This document shows, one piece after another, positions 1 to 7,670 of a stretch of 10,102 nt of DNA. The stretch comes from Bacteroidales bacterium (GTDB taxonomy: Bacteria; Bacteroidota; Bacteroidia; Bacteroidales; VadinHA17). The notes under the pieces are model-generated. The model was not told the origin of the DNA. It worked only from the letters and a program-made list of their open reading frames with translations, and made no database searches. Position 1 is the first letter of the stretch; each line of letters opens with the position of its first letter. The stretch lies in the NCBI GenBank assembly GCA_030692905.1, contig JAUYBT010000110.1:1-10102 (forward strand), given 5' to 3'. Position numbers and translations under genes: made by a program.

Positions 1-127
1 ATCCATCGTTGATCTTTCCGAAACCAATGAAATTCTCTATACTGATGAGCAAAAATATAATTACCTGGTCTCAAAGTACCCTGCATTAAAAGATATTAAA
101 AAAGCATTTAATCTGGATATTACCTGA
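1..127 (+). CDS. C-terminal tail of an upstream gene, probably DNA polymerase III subunit gamma/tau
   Basis: An open frame enters from the left edge (first full codon at base 2) and stops at TGA 125-127, giving 41 visible residues. The tail is charged and ends YPALKDIKKAFNLDIT. A block of the form [K/E]xPxLxxLxxxFxLD close to the stop, preceded by a YTDxxKxxYL segment, resembles the C-terminus of DnaX proteins of Bacteroidetes as I remember them. In that case the gene would encode the clamp-loader subunit that helps load the sliding clamp at the replication fork. The P-loop ATPase part that would prove this lies outside the window, so the assignment rests on a short tail and is tentative. No terminator is visible after the stop. 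Confidence 0.45.
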   Translation, partial: SIVDLSETNEILYTDEQKYNYLVSKYPALKDIKKAFNLDIT

Positions 128-313
128 AAGTACTCAGACCCGCTATCTGCCAGAGATGTTGGTAATGGTACAGGCCTGGGTCTGTCAGTTACTTATGGAA
201 TTGTTACGGAAACAGGGGGAGAGATAATAGTTTCAGGTAAGCAGCAGAGAGGTTCGGTCTTTTATGTCTATCTGTCTGTTATTGGCAGAAAAATTAGTAA
301 ATTCGTAGATTGA
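128..313 (+). pseudogene. Remnant of a sensor histidine kinase (end of HATPase_c domain)
   Basis: Bases 128-313 read without a stop in the same frame as the preceding gene, up to TGA 311-313. The translation contains DVGNGTGLGLS (bases 155-187), the G2 box of the histidine kinase ATP-binding domain. After it come SVTYGIVTETGGEI and a final strand ending VFYVYLS, the usual order at the end of a PAS-type or NtrB-like kinase. The N and G1 boxes, the phospho-accepting histidine domain and any sensor domain are absent, and the frame has no ATG, GTG or TTG start. The stretch just before the G2 box (SDPLSARDVG) looks like a degraded form of the usual DPFFxTKDVG. I infer a kinase gene whose 5' part was deleted up to the preceding stop codon. 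The fragment cannot make a working kinase. Confidence 0.75.
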
Positions 314-347
314 AACCTGATTTTTAAAACCATAAAAACTTACAATT

Positions 348-860
348 ATGTTAAAGAAAAAAATAGAAGATATCTGTAACAGGCAGGTAGAAAGAGAAGG
401 TTATTCTTCAAACCTGTATCTTGCAATGGCATCATGGGCTGAAACAAACGGTTTTAGCGGAGTGGCTGCATGGCTTTATACCCAGTCAGATGAAGAGAGG
501 CTTCATATGCTGAAATTTATTAAATATATTAATGAAAGAGGTGGTAAAGCTGTAATGCCGGCTTTGAAAAAACCAGCAGCTGAGTTTAAAAGTGTTGAGG
601 ACGTGTTCAAAGAGGTATTGAAACATGAGGAATTTGTTACTGCCAGTATAAACGAAATTGTGGCATTAACACTTGAAGAGAAAGATTTTAATACACATAA
701 CTTCTTGCAATGGTTTGTATTTGAACAAGTTGAAGAAGAGACTTCAGTAAGAAACGTACTTGACAAGATTCGTCTTGTAGGAAAGAATAATATGTATCAG
801 TTCGACAGGGATATTCTTAGTTTGAGGACTCCGGCAGCCAATGCTCAGTCTAATCCATGA
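348..860 (+). CDS. ftnA: Bacterial non-haem ferritin
   Basis: Encodes a 170-residue ferritin, the usual length for bacterial FtnA. Such proteins form a cytoplasmic 24-subunit cage that oxidises Fe(II) with O2 or H2O2 and stores it as a ferric mineral. The ferroxidase residues fall at the same numbers as in E. coli FtnA: E17, Y24, E49, E50, H53, E94, E126, Q127, E129 and E130. The diiron A/B sites and the third (C) site therefore look intact, and no haem-binding bacterioferritin features are evident. The chosen ATG follows an A-rich leader with no clear Shine-Dalgarno, as is usual in Bacteroidetes, and the family's N-terminal helix begins at once. No convincing TAnnTTTG box was found upstream. 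The stop overlaps the next gene's start (ATGA, 857-860), so the two are probably cotranscribed. The C-terminal tail after about residue 158 (RTPAANAQSNP) is a short polar extension. Confidence 0.95.
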   Translation: MLKKKIEDICNRQVEREGYSSNLYLAMASWAETNGFSGVAAWLYTQSDEERLHMLKFIKYINERGGKAVMPALKKPAAEFKSVEDVFKEVLKHEEFVTASINEIVALTLEEKDFNTHNFLQWFVFEQVEEETSVRNVLDKIRLVGKNNMYQFDRDILSLRTPAANAQSNP

Positions 861-3337
861 AAAGACTCTTTTTTCTCTTTACTGGTTTTCTTTTCATTAC
901 TTCGGTTCTTCCTTTGAAGGCACAGGATCTGATATCGAATTCATCTGTAACCGGAGTTTGTTATGCCGGAAATAAAGTGAACAGGATATATATTCCGCCT
1001 CCGGATGAGTTTTATAAGGAATCCGGTTCAAAAAGTGGAGGGTCAATAACATTTTATTATTCCGGGTTTTCCAGTCAGGCAAAAATCGCGATGGAGTATG
1101 CAGCATCCATTCTGGAAACCATACTCCCGGCTGATACAAAGCTTATAATTTTAGCAAGCTGGGAAAAAATTTCAACTGCAGAAATCCTTGGTCAATCGAC
1201 AATAACTGGTTATGCCGTAGGATGGGGAATAGATGCCTTGAACCCAAATGCTATTTACCCTGTTGCCTTGGCAGAAAAGATTGCCGGCGAAAGCCTTAAT
1301 GATTCTATGCAGGGGGACCTGGAACTGACTATCAACAGCTCAATAAACTGGTACCTGGGCATTGACGGAAACACCCCGATTCAAAAGTATGATCTGGTTA
1401 CAGTTGTGTTGCATGAAATCTGTCATGGACTCGGTTTTTTTGACAGCATGGATACAGACGGAACTTTGGGTTGGTACGGATTCAGTTCAATCCCTATGAT
1501 CTACGATACATTTATTGAAAACTTTACAGAAAAGAAATTGACCGATACATTAAAATTTCTTAATTATTCAACTGCTCTTCGAAGTCAGCTTATTGGAGGT
1601 CAGCTTTATTTCAATGGCCCGCTTTTGAAAAAGTATTCCGTATTGAATAATTATTCAGGAACAAGTGCCAAATTATGGGTACCTTCTACCTGGGATGCCG
1701 GCTCAAGTATCTCGCATCTCGATGAAGATGCTACGCTTCAGGCAAATTCACTAATGACTCCGTTTATTGATAAGGGAGAAGCTATCCATAACCCTGGAAA
1801 ATATACTTTTTCGATCCTTGGAGATCTTGGCTGGATCAATACAAGGATAATTCATAAACCTCTGACTGACACTGAAGATCACCAGACAAAAGTCGTGCTT
1901 TCGATCACAATAAAATCAGATACTTTATATAACCGCAATAAAGTTGGAGTAGTATTCTCGTTTGACAATTTTCTTTCCAGCAACACTCTCTTTCTGACTT
2001 CTCCGAATTCGGATGACTCTTTTACCACTACTGTTAGTATACCTTCTTATAATACAGAACTTCAGTATTATTTCTATGTTGAAGATTGCTTTTTGCGGCT
2101 TTACAGATCTCCCTCATTATATAAAATGTTACGTTATCAGATTCATATCGGAGCTGATACTGTGAAACCGGTAATTATCCATACACCGATAGATTATTAC
2201 CTTGAAACAATCGATTCTATAAGTTTTAAAGTAACAGCAATTGATAATATAGGGATAAATACGGTTTATGTAGAATATAAAGTGAATACCGGTCCTTCGA
2301 AATTTATCGGCTTAAAAGCTGGAATTTCTGATAGTTATAGTACTATTTTTAGTGCCAAATCTTTATTGTTAAATGGAGGAGATTCAATATTGTACAGGAT
2401 ATTTGCCATTGACAAGGCTTTGGTTCCAAATACCGCTATTTTGCCTAAATCAGGGTACTTTGTTATTCATATTGAGGATATCGGATCAACTCTCCAAAGT
2501 TATTCGACAGATTTTTCCGGTGCTGCTAACGACTTTTTTAATATTGGGTTTGACATTTCAAAGCCCACAGGCTTCAGTAAGTATGGCCTTCATACTAAAC
2601 ATCCATATGAAAGTCCGGAGGATAACAATAAAAGTTTTGACTTCACAGCATTGCTAAGGCATCCACTGAAATTTAATGAGTCCGGCTTGTTAATCAATTT
2701 CAATGAGATTGTCCTGGTTGAACCCGGAGAAGCCGGATCACTATTTGGGTCACCTGATTTTTATGATTATGTCATTGTAGAAGGCTCAAAAAATTTCGGA
2801 AAAACATGGTTCAGTCTGGCCGATGGATATGATAGCAGGTATGTTTCAACATGGGAGATCGCATATAACAGTTCTATAGTTGGACAAAACTCAACTTTTA
2901 CCGGAACAGAATCAATGCTTCTTAAACATACTATTTTTTACCGTCCGTCTGACAAAATTTCCGCAGGAGATACATTATTGTTGAGATTCAGGTTATACTC
3001 CGATCCGTATGCCAACGGATGGGGATGGGTAATAGAAGATCTGAAAATTAACTCTCTTGTTGATGCGGTTGAGAAAATTAGTTACGAACCGGTTAAGGTC
3101 TATCCAAATCCGGGTAACGGCCTGATTAAAATCAGTTCTGACAGGACAGGTTTTGAAATTAGTAAGCCATTGCTTTACAAAATCTTCAATTCGGCAGGCA
3201 TCTGTATAAAAAACGATCACACTTCGGGAGGTTCTGAAACTCTGGTTGATATCTCAGGTTACCCTACCGGCATTTATATTATCGTATTATATCGTGATGA
3301 CGGAATAAAAACAATTAAGTATAGTCTTATAAAATAA
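857..3337 (+). CDS. Secreted multidomain metallopeptidase-like protein with T9SS type A sorting domain
   Basis: The 826-residue protein begins with a signal peptide (residues 1-22: MKR, a hydrophobic run, then LKA before Q23). The N-terminal catalytic-like region carries a zinc motif HExxHGLGFxD (H186, E187, H190, D196), then SHLDE (286-290), a Met-turn-like SLMTP (298-302) and GDLGW (322-326). This order matches a family of secreted metalloproteases with HELGHGLGF, SxSHLDE, LMTP and a final DxGW. Next come about two Ig-like beta domains (roughly 335-430 and 435-530) and a beta-sandwich reminiscent of the MAM-like domain of immune inhibitor A (about 545-735, ending in GWGWVIEDLKI). A type IX sorting domain fills 746-826 (VYPNPGNG start, GIYIIVL strand, terminal KYSLIK). 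It is likely moved by Sec to the periplasm, then by T9SS to the cell surface or medium, with the tail removed. Substrate unknown; activity is inferred from the motif only. Confidence 0.85.
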   Translation: MKRLFFLFTGFLFITSVLPLKAQDLISNSSVTGVCYAGNKVNRIYIPPPDEFYKESGSKSGGSITFYYSGFSSQAKIAMEYAASILETILPADTKLIILASWEKISTAEILGQSTITGYAVGWGIDALNPNAIYPVALAEKIAGESLNDSMQGDLELTINSSINWYLGIDGNTPIQKYDLVTVVLHEICHGLGFFDSMDTDGTLGWYGFSSIPMIYDTFIENFTEKKLTDTLKFLNYSTALRSQLIGGQLYFNGPLLKKYSVLNNYSGTSAKLWVPSTWDAGSSISHLDEDATLQANSLMTPFIDKGEAIHNPGKYTFSILGDLGWINTRIIHKPLTDTEDHQTKVVLSITIKSDTLYNRNKVGVVFSFDNFLSSNTLFLTSPNSDDSFTTTVSIPSYNTELQYYFYVEDCFLRLYRSPSLYKMLRYQIHIGADTVKPVIIHTPIDYYLETIDSISFKVTAIDNIGINTVYVEYKVNTGPSKFIGLKAGISDSYSTIFSAKSLLLNGGDSILYRIFAIDKALVPNTAILPKSGYFVIHIEDIGSTLQSYSTDFSGAANDFFNIGFDISKPTGFSKYGLHTKHPYESPEDNNKSFDFTALLRHPLKFNESGLLINFNEIVLVEPGEAGSLFGSPDFYDYVIVEGSKNFGKTWFSLADGYDSRYVSTWEIAYNSSIVGQNSTFTGTESMLLKHTIFYRPSDKISAGDTLLLRFRLYSDPYANGWGWVIEDLKINSLVDAVEKISYEPVKVYPNPGNGLIKISSDRTGFEISKPLLYKIFNSAGICIKNDHTSGGSETLVDISGYPTGIYIIVLYRDDGIKTIKYSLIK

Positions 3338-3343
3338 AAATTC

Positions 3344-3371
3344 AAACCCCGCAACAATGGCGGGGTTTTTG
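3344..3371 (+). terminator. Rho-independent terminator after the ferritin/peptidase pair
   Basis: A perfect 9-bp stem (AAACCCCGC at 3344-3352 pairing with GCGGGGTTT at 3360-3368) closes a 7-nt loop and is followed by further T residues. It starts 7 bases after the stop of the secreted-protein gene. It should end that transcript and insulate secA downstream. Confidence 0.9.
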
Positions 3372-3397
3372 TATAAATTGAAATTTTGGAATTCTTT

Positions 3398-3448
3398 ATT
3401 GTAAAATAAAGCTAATTTTGATGGATATTTTTAAAAATTGTAAAATAC
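3398..3448 (+). repeat. 11-bp direct repeat flanking the secA -7 box
   Basis: ATTGTAAAATA occurs at 3398-3408 and again at 3438-3448, exactly 40 bp apart from start to start. The copies lie on either side of the candidate -7 box, and the second ends 6 bases before the secA ATG. In AT-rich intergenic DNA this may be chance, but the placement would suit a regulator binding the same helix face four turns apart. Confidence 0.4.
3413..3420 (+). promoter_or_regulatory. Candidate Bacteroidetes -7 promoter box for secA
   Basis: TAATTTTG matches the Bacteroidetes primary sigma -7 consensus TAnnTTTG exactly and lies 34 bases before the secA ATG, implying a leader of roughly 25-30 nt. The partner -33 TTTG is not at ideal spacing: the nearest TTTG (3385-3388) is 24 bases upstream instead of 19-21. 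It sits between a strong terminator and secA, which makes it a sensible place for a promoter. Confidence 0.5.
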
Positions 3449-3454
3449 CTAAAA

Positions 3455-6400
3455 ATGAGCATTATAAATAATGTATTAGGTCTCTTTCTGGGAAATAAAT
3501 ATGAGAGGGATATAAAGGAAATTAATCCTTATATCGAAAAGATACATCTGGAATTTGAAAAATTAAAAGATTTGTCAAATGACAGTTTAAGAGACCTTAC
3601 AGAAGAAATCAGAAAGGAGATACTTGGAAGTATTGAAGGAGATGAAAATGAGATTAAATCACTTAGAGAAAAATCCGAAAAAGAGGAAGATGTCTACCGG
3701 AAAGAGGAGATTTACAACGATATAGATAAAATAGAAAAGCAGATCAATGAAAAGCTTGAAGTAGTACTTAATCAGGTTGTCCCAAGGGCTTTCGCTATAA
3801 TAAAAGAGACTGCAAAAAGATTCAAGGAGAATAGCGTACTCGAAGTTACGGCACGACAATATGACAGAGATCTGGCTGCCACAAGGGAAAGCATAACTAT
3901 TAACGGTAATAAGGCACTTTGGAGTAACCGATGGATTGCCGGAGGTAATGAGATTACCTGGGATATGGTTCATTATGATGTCCAGCTGATAGGAGGTGTT
4001 GCTCTCCATAAAGGGAAAATTGCTGAAATGGGTACAGGTGAAGGAAAAACTGTAGTGGCTACTCTTCCTGTCTTTCTTAATGCTCTTGCCGGAAGGGGAG
4101 TGCATATAGTCACTGTAAATGATTATCTCTCAAAACGCGACTCTGAATGGATGGGACCAATTTATGAATTCCATGGTCTTACCGTTGATTGTATTGATAA
4201 GCACCAACCCAATTCACCCGACAGACGCAAAGCATATAACGCTGATATAACTTTTGGTACTAACAACGAATTTGGCTTTGATTACCTCAGGGATAATATG
4301 GCAATTAATCCCGAAGACCTTGTCCAGCGCAAACACCACTATGCCATTGTTGACGAGGTTGACTCAGTTCTTATCGATGATGCACGCACACCGCTTATTA
4401 TTTCCGGACCAACAGCTAAAAGCGATACACAACAATTCGATGAGCTGAAACCAAAGGTTGATAAACTTGTAGGTGCACAGAAAAAACTTGTAACTCAGAT
4501 ACTTGCTGATGCAAAAAAACTTATAGCAGAGAATAAAAATGAGGAGGGTGGCTTACTTCTCCTGAGATCTTATAAAGGTCTTCCAAAAAATAATGCTCTT
4601 ATCAAGTTCCTCAGTGAGGAAGGTAATAAGTCCCTGCTGCTAAAGACAGAGAACTTCTATATGCAGAATAACAACAAGGATATGCCTAAGGTGACTGATG
4701 AGCTTTTCTTTATTATTGACGAAAAGGTAAACTCCATTGAGCTTACTGAAAAAGGCCTTGATCTTATTTCTACCTCTGTTGAAGATGCCAGCTTTTTCAT
4801 TCTGCCTGATGTGGGTTCAAAGATTGCCGATATCGAAAAATCGGGTTTGTCCGATCGCGAAAAGCTTAAAATAAAAGATGAGCTTCTGCAAGATTATTCA
4901 GTTAAGTCGGAGAGGGTTCATACAATGACTCAACTGCTTAAAGCCTGGACCCTTTTTGACAGGGATATCGAGTATGTGGTGATGGATAATAAAGTTAAGA
5001 TTGTTGATGAACAAACCGGCCGTATTCTGGAAGGCCGCAGATATTCCGACGGACTTCACCAGGCAATTGAAGCAAAAGAGAATGTTAAAGTCGAAGCCGC
5101 CACTCAAACTTATGCCACAGTAACCCTGCAGAATTATTTCAGGATGTATCATAAGCTTGCCGGGATGACGGGTACTGCTGAGACTGAAGCTGGTGAATTA
5201 TGGAATATCTACAAACTCGATGTGGTTGTTATTCCAACAAACAGACCTGTTGTAAGATTCGATAGAGAAGATCTAGTTTATAAAACAAAAAGAGAAAAAT
5301 ATAATGCCGTAATAGAAGAGATTGCTGAAATGAACCGGGTCGGGCGACCAGTTCTTGTAGGAACAACTTCAGTCGAGATTTCGGAATTGTTGAGCAGGAT
5401 GCTCAAGATGAAGGGTCTTAAACATAACGTTCTGAATGCCAAGCTCCATCAGAGGGAAGCTGAAATTGTCGCTGAAGCCGGGAAAACAGGCACTATCACA
5501 ATTGCCACAAATATGGCAGGCCGTGGTACTGATATAAAGCTTACTGAGGAAGTCAGACAGGCAGGCGGTCTAGCTATTGTTGGTACCGAAAGACATGAGT
5601 CCAGAAGGGTTGACCGCCAATTGCGGGGCCGTGCAGGCAGACAGGGAGACCCGGGTTCTTCCCAGTTCTTTGTGTCTCTTGAGGATGAACTTATGAGGCT
5701 GTTTGGTTCAGAAAGAATAGCTGGTATAATGGACAGGCTGGGACTGAAAGATGGCGAGATGATACAACATTCGATGATCACCAAATCTATCGAACGGGCA
5801 CAGAAAAAAGTCGAAGAGAATAACTTTGGGATAAGAAAGAGACTTCTTGAATATGACGATGTAATGAACTCACAAAGAGAGGTCATTTACAAAAAAAGAC
5901 GACATGCACTTCTTGGTGACAGATTAAGTGTTGACATTGCGAATATGATGTTCGATGTTACTGAAAACCTTGTGGATGTATATCATGGAGATGGAGATTT
6001 TGAGGGATTTGATTTTGAGCTCATTCGTTCATTTTCAATGGATTCCCCGGTTCCTGACCCGGAATTTAAAAAAGCTGTATCTGATTTGGTCACAGATAAA
6101 GTCTATTCTAAGGTACTGGATACATATAAAAGAAAAGTTGAAACAATATCCTCGCAAGCCTATCCTGTTTTAAAAGATGTATATGACAGGATGGCTCACG
6201 TTTATGAAAATGTTGTTGTGCCTATTTCAGATGGAGTGAGGGTTTTTCAGGTTGTCACTAACCTCAAGGCTACCGCAGAATCGGAAGGCAGAGAACTGGC
6301 GAAAGCATATGAAAAAACGGTTGTTCTGGCAACAATTGATGATGCATGGAAAGAACATCTGAGGGAGATGGACGAGCTTAAACAATCAGTACAGAATGCT

Positions 6401-6781
6401 ACTTACGAACAGAAAGATCCTTTGCTTATTTACAAGTTTGAATCCTTCGAGTTATTCAAAACAATGATCACTAAGGTGAACAAGGATGTTGTGAGTACAC
6501 TTATGAAAGGTCATATTCCGACACAGGATCCGGAACAGGTTAAAGAGGCTCAGCGAAAACGCCAGGTTGACATGAGCAATTTAAGAACATCAAAAAGTGA
6601 TTTCTCTCAATACAGCAGTACTGGTGGCGGCGGCCAGGAAAGAAACCAGAAGACCGAACCTGTAAGAGTTGATAAAAAGGTGGGAAGAAATGATCCTTGC
6701 CCATGCGGAAGCGGAAAGAAATACAAACAGTGCCATGGCCTCCAACAGGGGAGAAACGAGGGTGCAAGTGCTAATGCCTGA
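3455..6781 (+). CDS. secA: Protein translocase ATPase subunit SecA
   Basis: SecA is the cytoplasmic and membrane-associated ATPase motor that pushes unfolded preproteins through SecYEG. The 1108-residue product shows Walker A MGTGEGKT (192-199), DEVD (300-303) followed by LIISGP, MAGRGTD (687-693) and the arginine-finger segment LRGRAGRQG (723-731). A C-terminal SEC-C zinc motif CxCx8CH (C1082, C1084, C1093, H1094) completes it; it binds SecB or ribosomes in well-studied species. It is about 200 residues longer than E. coli SecA. Much of the excess is a charged helical insert near residues 53-100 and another at about 343-415 in the preprotein cross-linking domain, as I would expect for Bacteroidetes SecA. 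The start is supported by the amphipathic N-terminus and by the promoter box just upstream. Every Sec-dependent export, including the upstream signal-peptide protein, relies on it. No secM-like gene is present. Confidence 0.99.
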   Translation: MSIINNVLGLFLGNKYERDIKEINPYIEKIHLEFEKLKDLSNDSLRDLTEEIRKEILGSIEGDENEIKSLREKSEKEEDVYRKEEIYNDIDKIEKQINEKLEVVLNQVVPRAFAIIKETAKRFKENSVLEVTARQYDRDLAATRESITINGNKALWSNRWIAGGNEITWDMVHYDVQLIGGVALHKGKIAEMGTGEGKTVVATLPVFLNALAGRGVHIVTVNDYLSKRDSEWMGPIYEFHGLTVDCIDKHQPNSPDRRKAYNADITFGTNNEFGFDYLRDNMAINPEDLVQRKHHYAIVDEVDSVLIDDARTPLIISGPTAKSDTQQFDELKPKVDKLVGAQKKLVTQILADAKKLIAENKNEEGGLLLLRSYKGLPKNNALIKFLSEEGNKSLLLKTENFYMQNNNKDMPKVTDELFFIIDEKVNSIELTEKGLDLISTSVEDASFFILPDVGSKIADIEKSGLSDREKLKIKDELLQDYSVKSERVHTMTQLLKAWTLFDRDIEYVVMDNKVKIVDEQTGRILEGRRYSDGLHQAIEAKENVKVEAATQTYATVTLQNYFRMYHKLAGMTGTAETEAGELWNIYKLDVVVIPTNRPVVRFDREDLVYKTKREKYNAVIEEIAEMNRVGRPVLVGTTSVEISELLSRMLKMKGLKHNVLNAKLHQREAEIVAEAGKTGTITIATNMAGRGTDIKLTEEVRQAGGLAIVGTERHESRRVDRQLRGRAGRQGDPGSSQFFVSLEDELMRLFGSERIAGIMDRLGLKDGEMIQHSMITKSIERAQKKVEENNFGIRKRLLEYDDVMNSQREVIYKKRRHALLGDRLSVDIANMMFDVTENLVDVYHGDGDFEGFDFELIRSFSMDSPVPDPEFKKAVSDLVTDKVYSKVLDTYKRKVETISSQAYPVLKDVYDRMAHVYENVVVPISDGVRVFQVVTNLKATAESEGRELAKAYEKTVVLATIDDAWKEHLREMDELKQSVQNATYEQKDPLLIYKFESFELFKTMITKVNKDVVSTLMKGHIPTQDPEQVKEAQRKRQVDMSNLRTSKSDFSQYSSTGGGGQERNQKTEPVRVDKKVGRNDPCPCGSGKKYKQCHGLQQGRNEGASANA

Positions 6782-6784
6782 TCA
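6779..6784. other. Shared palindromic stop TGATCA of convergent secA and dapA
   Basis: The secA stop TGA (6779-6781) directly abuts the complement of the dapA stop (6782-6784), so one 6-bp palindrome ends both genes. There is no intergenic base and no room for a conventional hairpin terminator outside coding sequence. Transcripts from either side must therefore end within, or read into, the opposite gene. Confidence 0.95.
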
Positions 6785-7666
6785 GCTTTTATTTACCTCG
6801 TCTATAGCTTTCTGGATCCTTGTATAAATCGTTCTGCTTACAGGAACGAGTGGAAGCCTGAGGTTATTCTGGCATATGTTCATAATATTCAGCATTGCTT
6901 TTACACCTGAAGGATTACCTTCAATAAAAAGCAGTTCTATTATCTCAAGGAGACGGAACTGTATTTCGCGGGCAGATTTAAAATTATTCTTAAGAGAGTG
7001 TACTACCAGCTCACTGCACTGAGCAGGGAAAGCATTGGCAAGAACAGATATGACACCTGATCCTCCCGCGGCAATTACGGGGATAGTTATCATATCATCA
7101 CCGGATATCACACTAAAATTTTCCGGTTTCCCTTTCATTATCCTCATAATCTGACTTATATCGCCGGATGCCTCTTTAACAGCAACTATGTTATCACATT
7201 CATGTGCAAGCTCAAGGCAGGTCTCTGAAGAGATATTGCTGCAAGTCCTGCCCGGAACATTATAGAGGATTACAGGAATAGGACTGCATGTGGCAATAGC
7301 CTTAAAATGCTGAAAGAGTCCTCTCTGACTTGGTTTATTATAATATGGAGCAACAGATAAAATCCCATCCACTCCTGTAAGATTCGCATGCCTTACAGAG
7401 TTTATTACATCCTGTGTATTATTTCCGCCAATACCAACAACCAGAGGAACCCTGTTATCAATTGCTTCAACTACATATGAGATAAGGGCTTTCTTCTCAT
7501 CTTTTGTCAGAGTAACTGACTCCCCGGTAGTTCCCATTGCAACTATATAGTTTGCTCCTCCATTTATTATATGATTTATTACCCGCCCTAATGCGGCAAA
7601 ATCAATACTTGAGTCATTTTTGAAAGGTGTAACAATGGCAACTCCTGTCCCTTTGAATTTTTTCAT
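6782..7666 (-). CDS. dapA: 4-hydroxy-tetrahydrodipicolinate synthase
   Basis: DapA condenses pyruvate with aspartate semialdehyde in the first committed step of the diaminopimelate/lysine pathway, supplying cell-wall and protein precursors. The 294-residue product has the normal length of this TIM-barrel family. The catalytic set is complete: GTTGE with T46/T47, Y109 in the APYYNKP segment, Y135 in YNVPGRT, R140, and Schiff-base lysine K164 in VAVKEASG. GSGVISV (around residues 207-213) is the usual glycine-rich strand of DHDPS enzymes. It is the last gene of a minus-strand run, starting 4 bases after the DUF6913 stop, so it is probably translated from the same mRNA. The leader before its ATG has only a weak purine run. 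Related aldolases (N-acetylneuraminate lyase, KDG aldolase) share the fold, but YNVPGRT and the overall match favour DapA. Confidence 0.96.
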   Translation of the reverse strand: MKKFKGTGVAIVTPFKNDSSIDFAALGRVINHIINGGANYIVAMGTTGESVTLTKDEKKALISYVVEAIDNRVPLVVGIGGNNTQDVINSVRHANLTGVDGILSVAPYYNKPSQRGLFQHFKAIATCSPIPVILYNVPGRTCSNISSETCLELAHECDNIVAVKEASGDISQIMRIMKGKPENFSVISGDDMITIPVIAAGGSGVISVLANAFPAQCSELVVHSLKNNFKSAREIQFRLLEIIELLFIEGNPSGVKAMLNIMNICQNNLRLPLVPVSRTIYTRIQKAIDEVNKS

Positions 7667-7670
7667 CTGC

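Noticed and set aside
125..127. TGA as a readthrough or recoded codon joining the upstream gene to the kinase fragment
   Set aside because: TGA is used as an ordinary stop in several genes here (ferritin, secA, dapA), no recoding structure is visible, and the joined protein would make no domain sense.
298..305. TAAATTCG as a -7 promoter box for the ferritin gene
   Set aside because: It has a mismatch to TAnnTTTG, and the nearest upstream TTG (282-284) is only 13 bases away instead of 19-21; it also lies inside the kinase remnant.
3659..4105. 148-codon open frame on the minus strand inside secA
   Set aside because: It lies opposite conserved SecA coding sequence including the Walker A region, and its product is serine/phenylalanine-rich with no recognisable domain; an antisense shadow.
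5449..5886. 145-codon open frame on the minus strand inside secA
   Set aside because: Antisense to the conserved GRGTD and RGRAGRQG motifs of SecA, serine-rich low-complexity translation, no promoter or family match.
6756..6801. Inverted repeat ACGAGG/CCTCGT as a bidirectional terminator for secA and dapA
   Set aside because: Only 6 bp of stem with a 34-nt loop and no adjoining T-run; it lies in coding sequence on both sides and is too weak to call.
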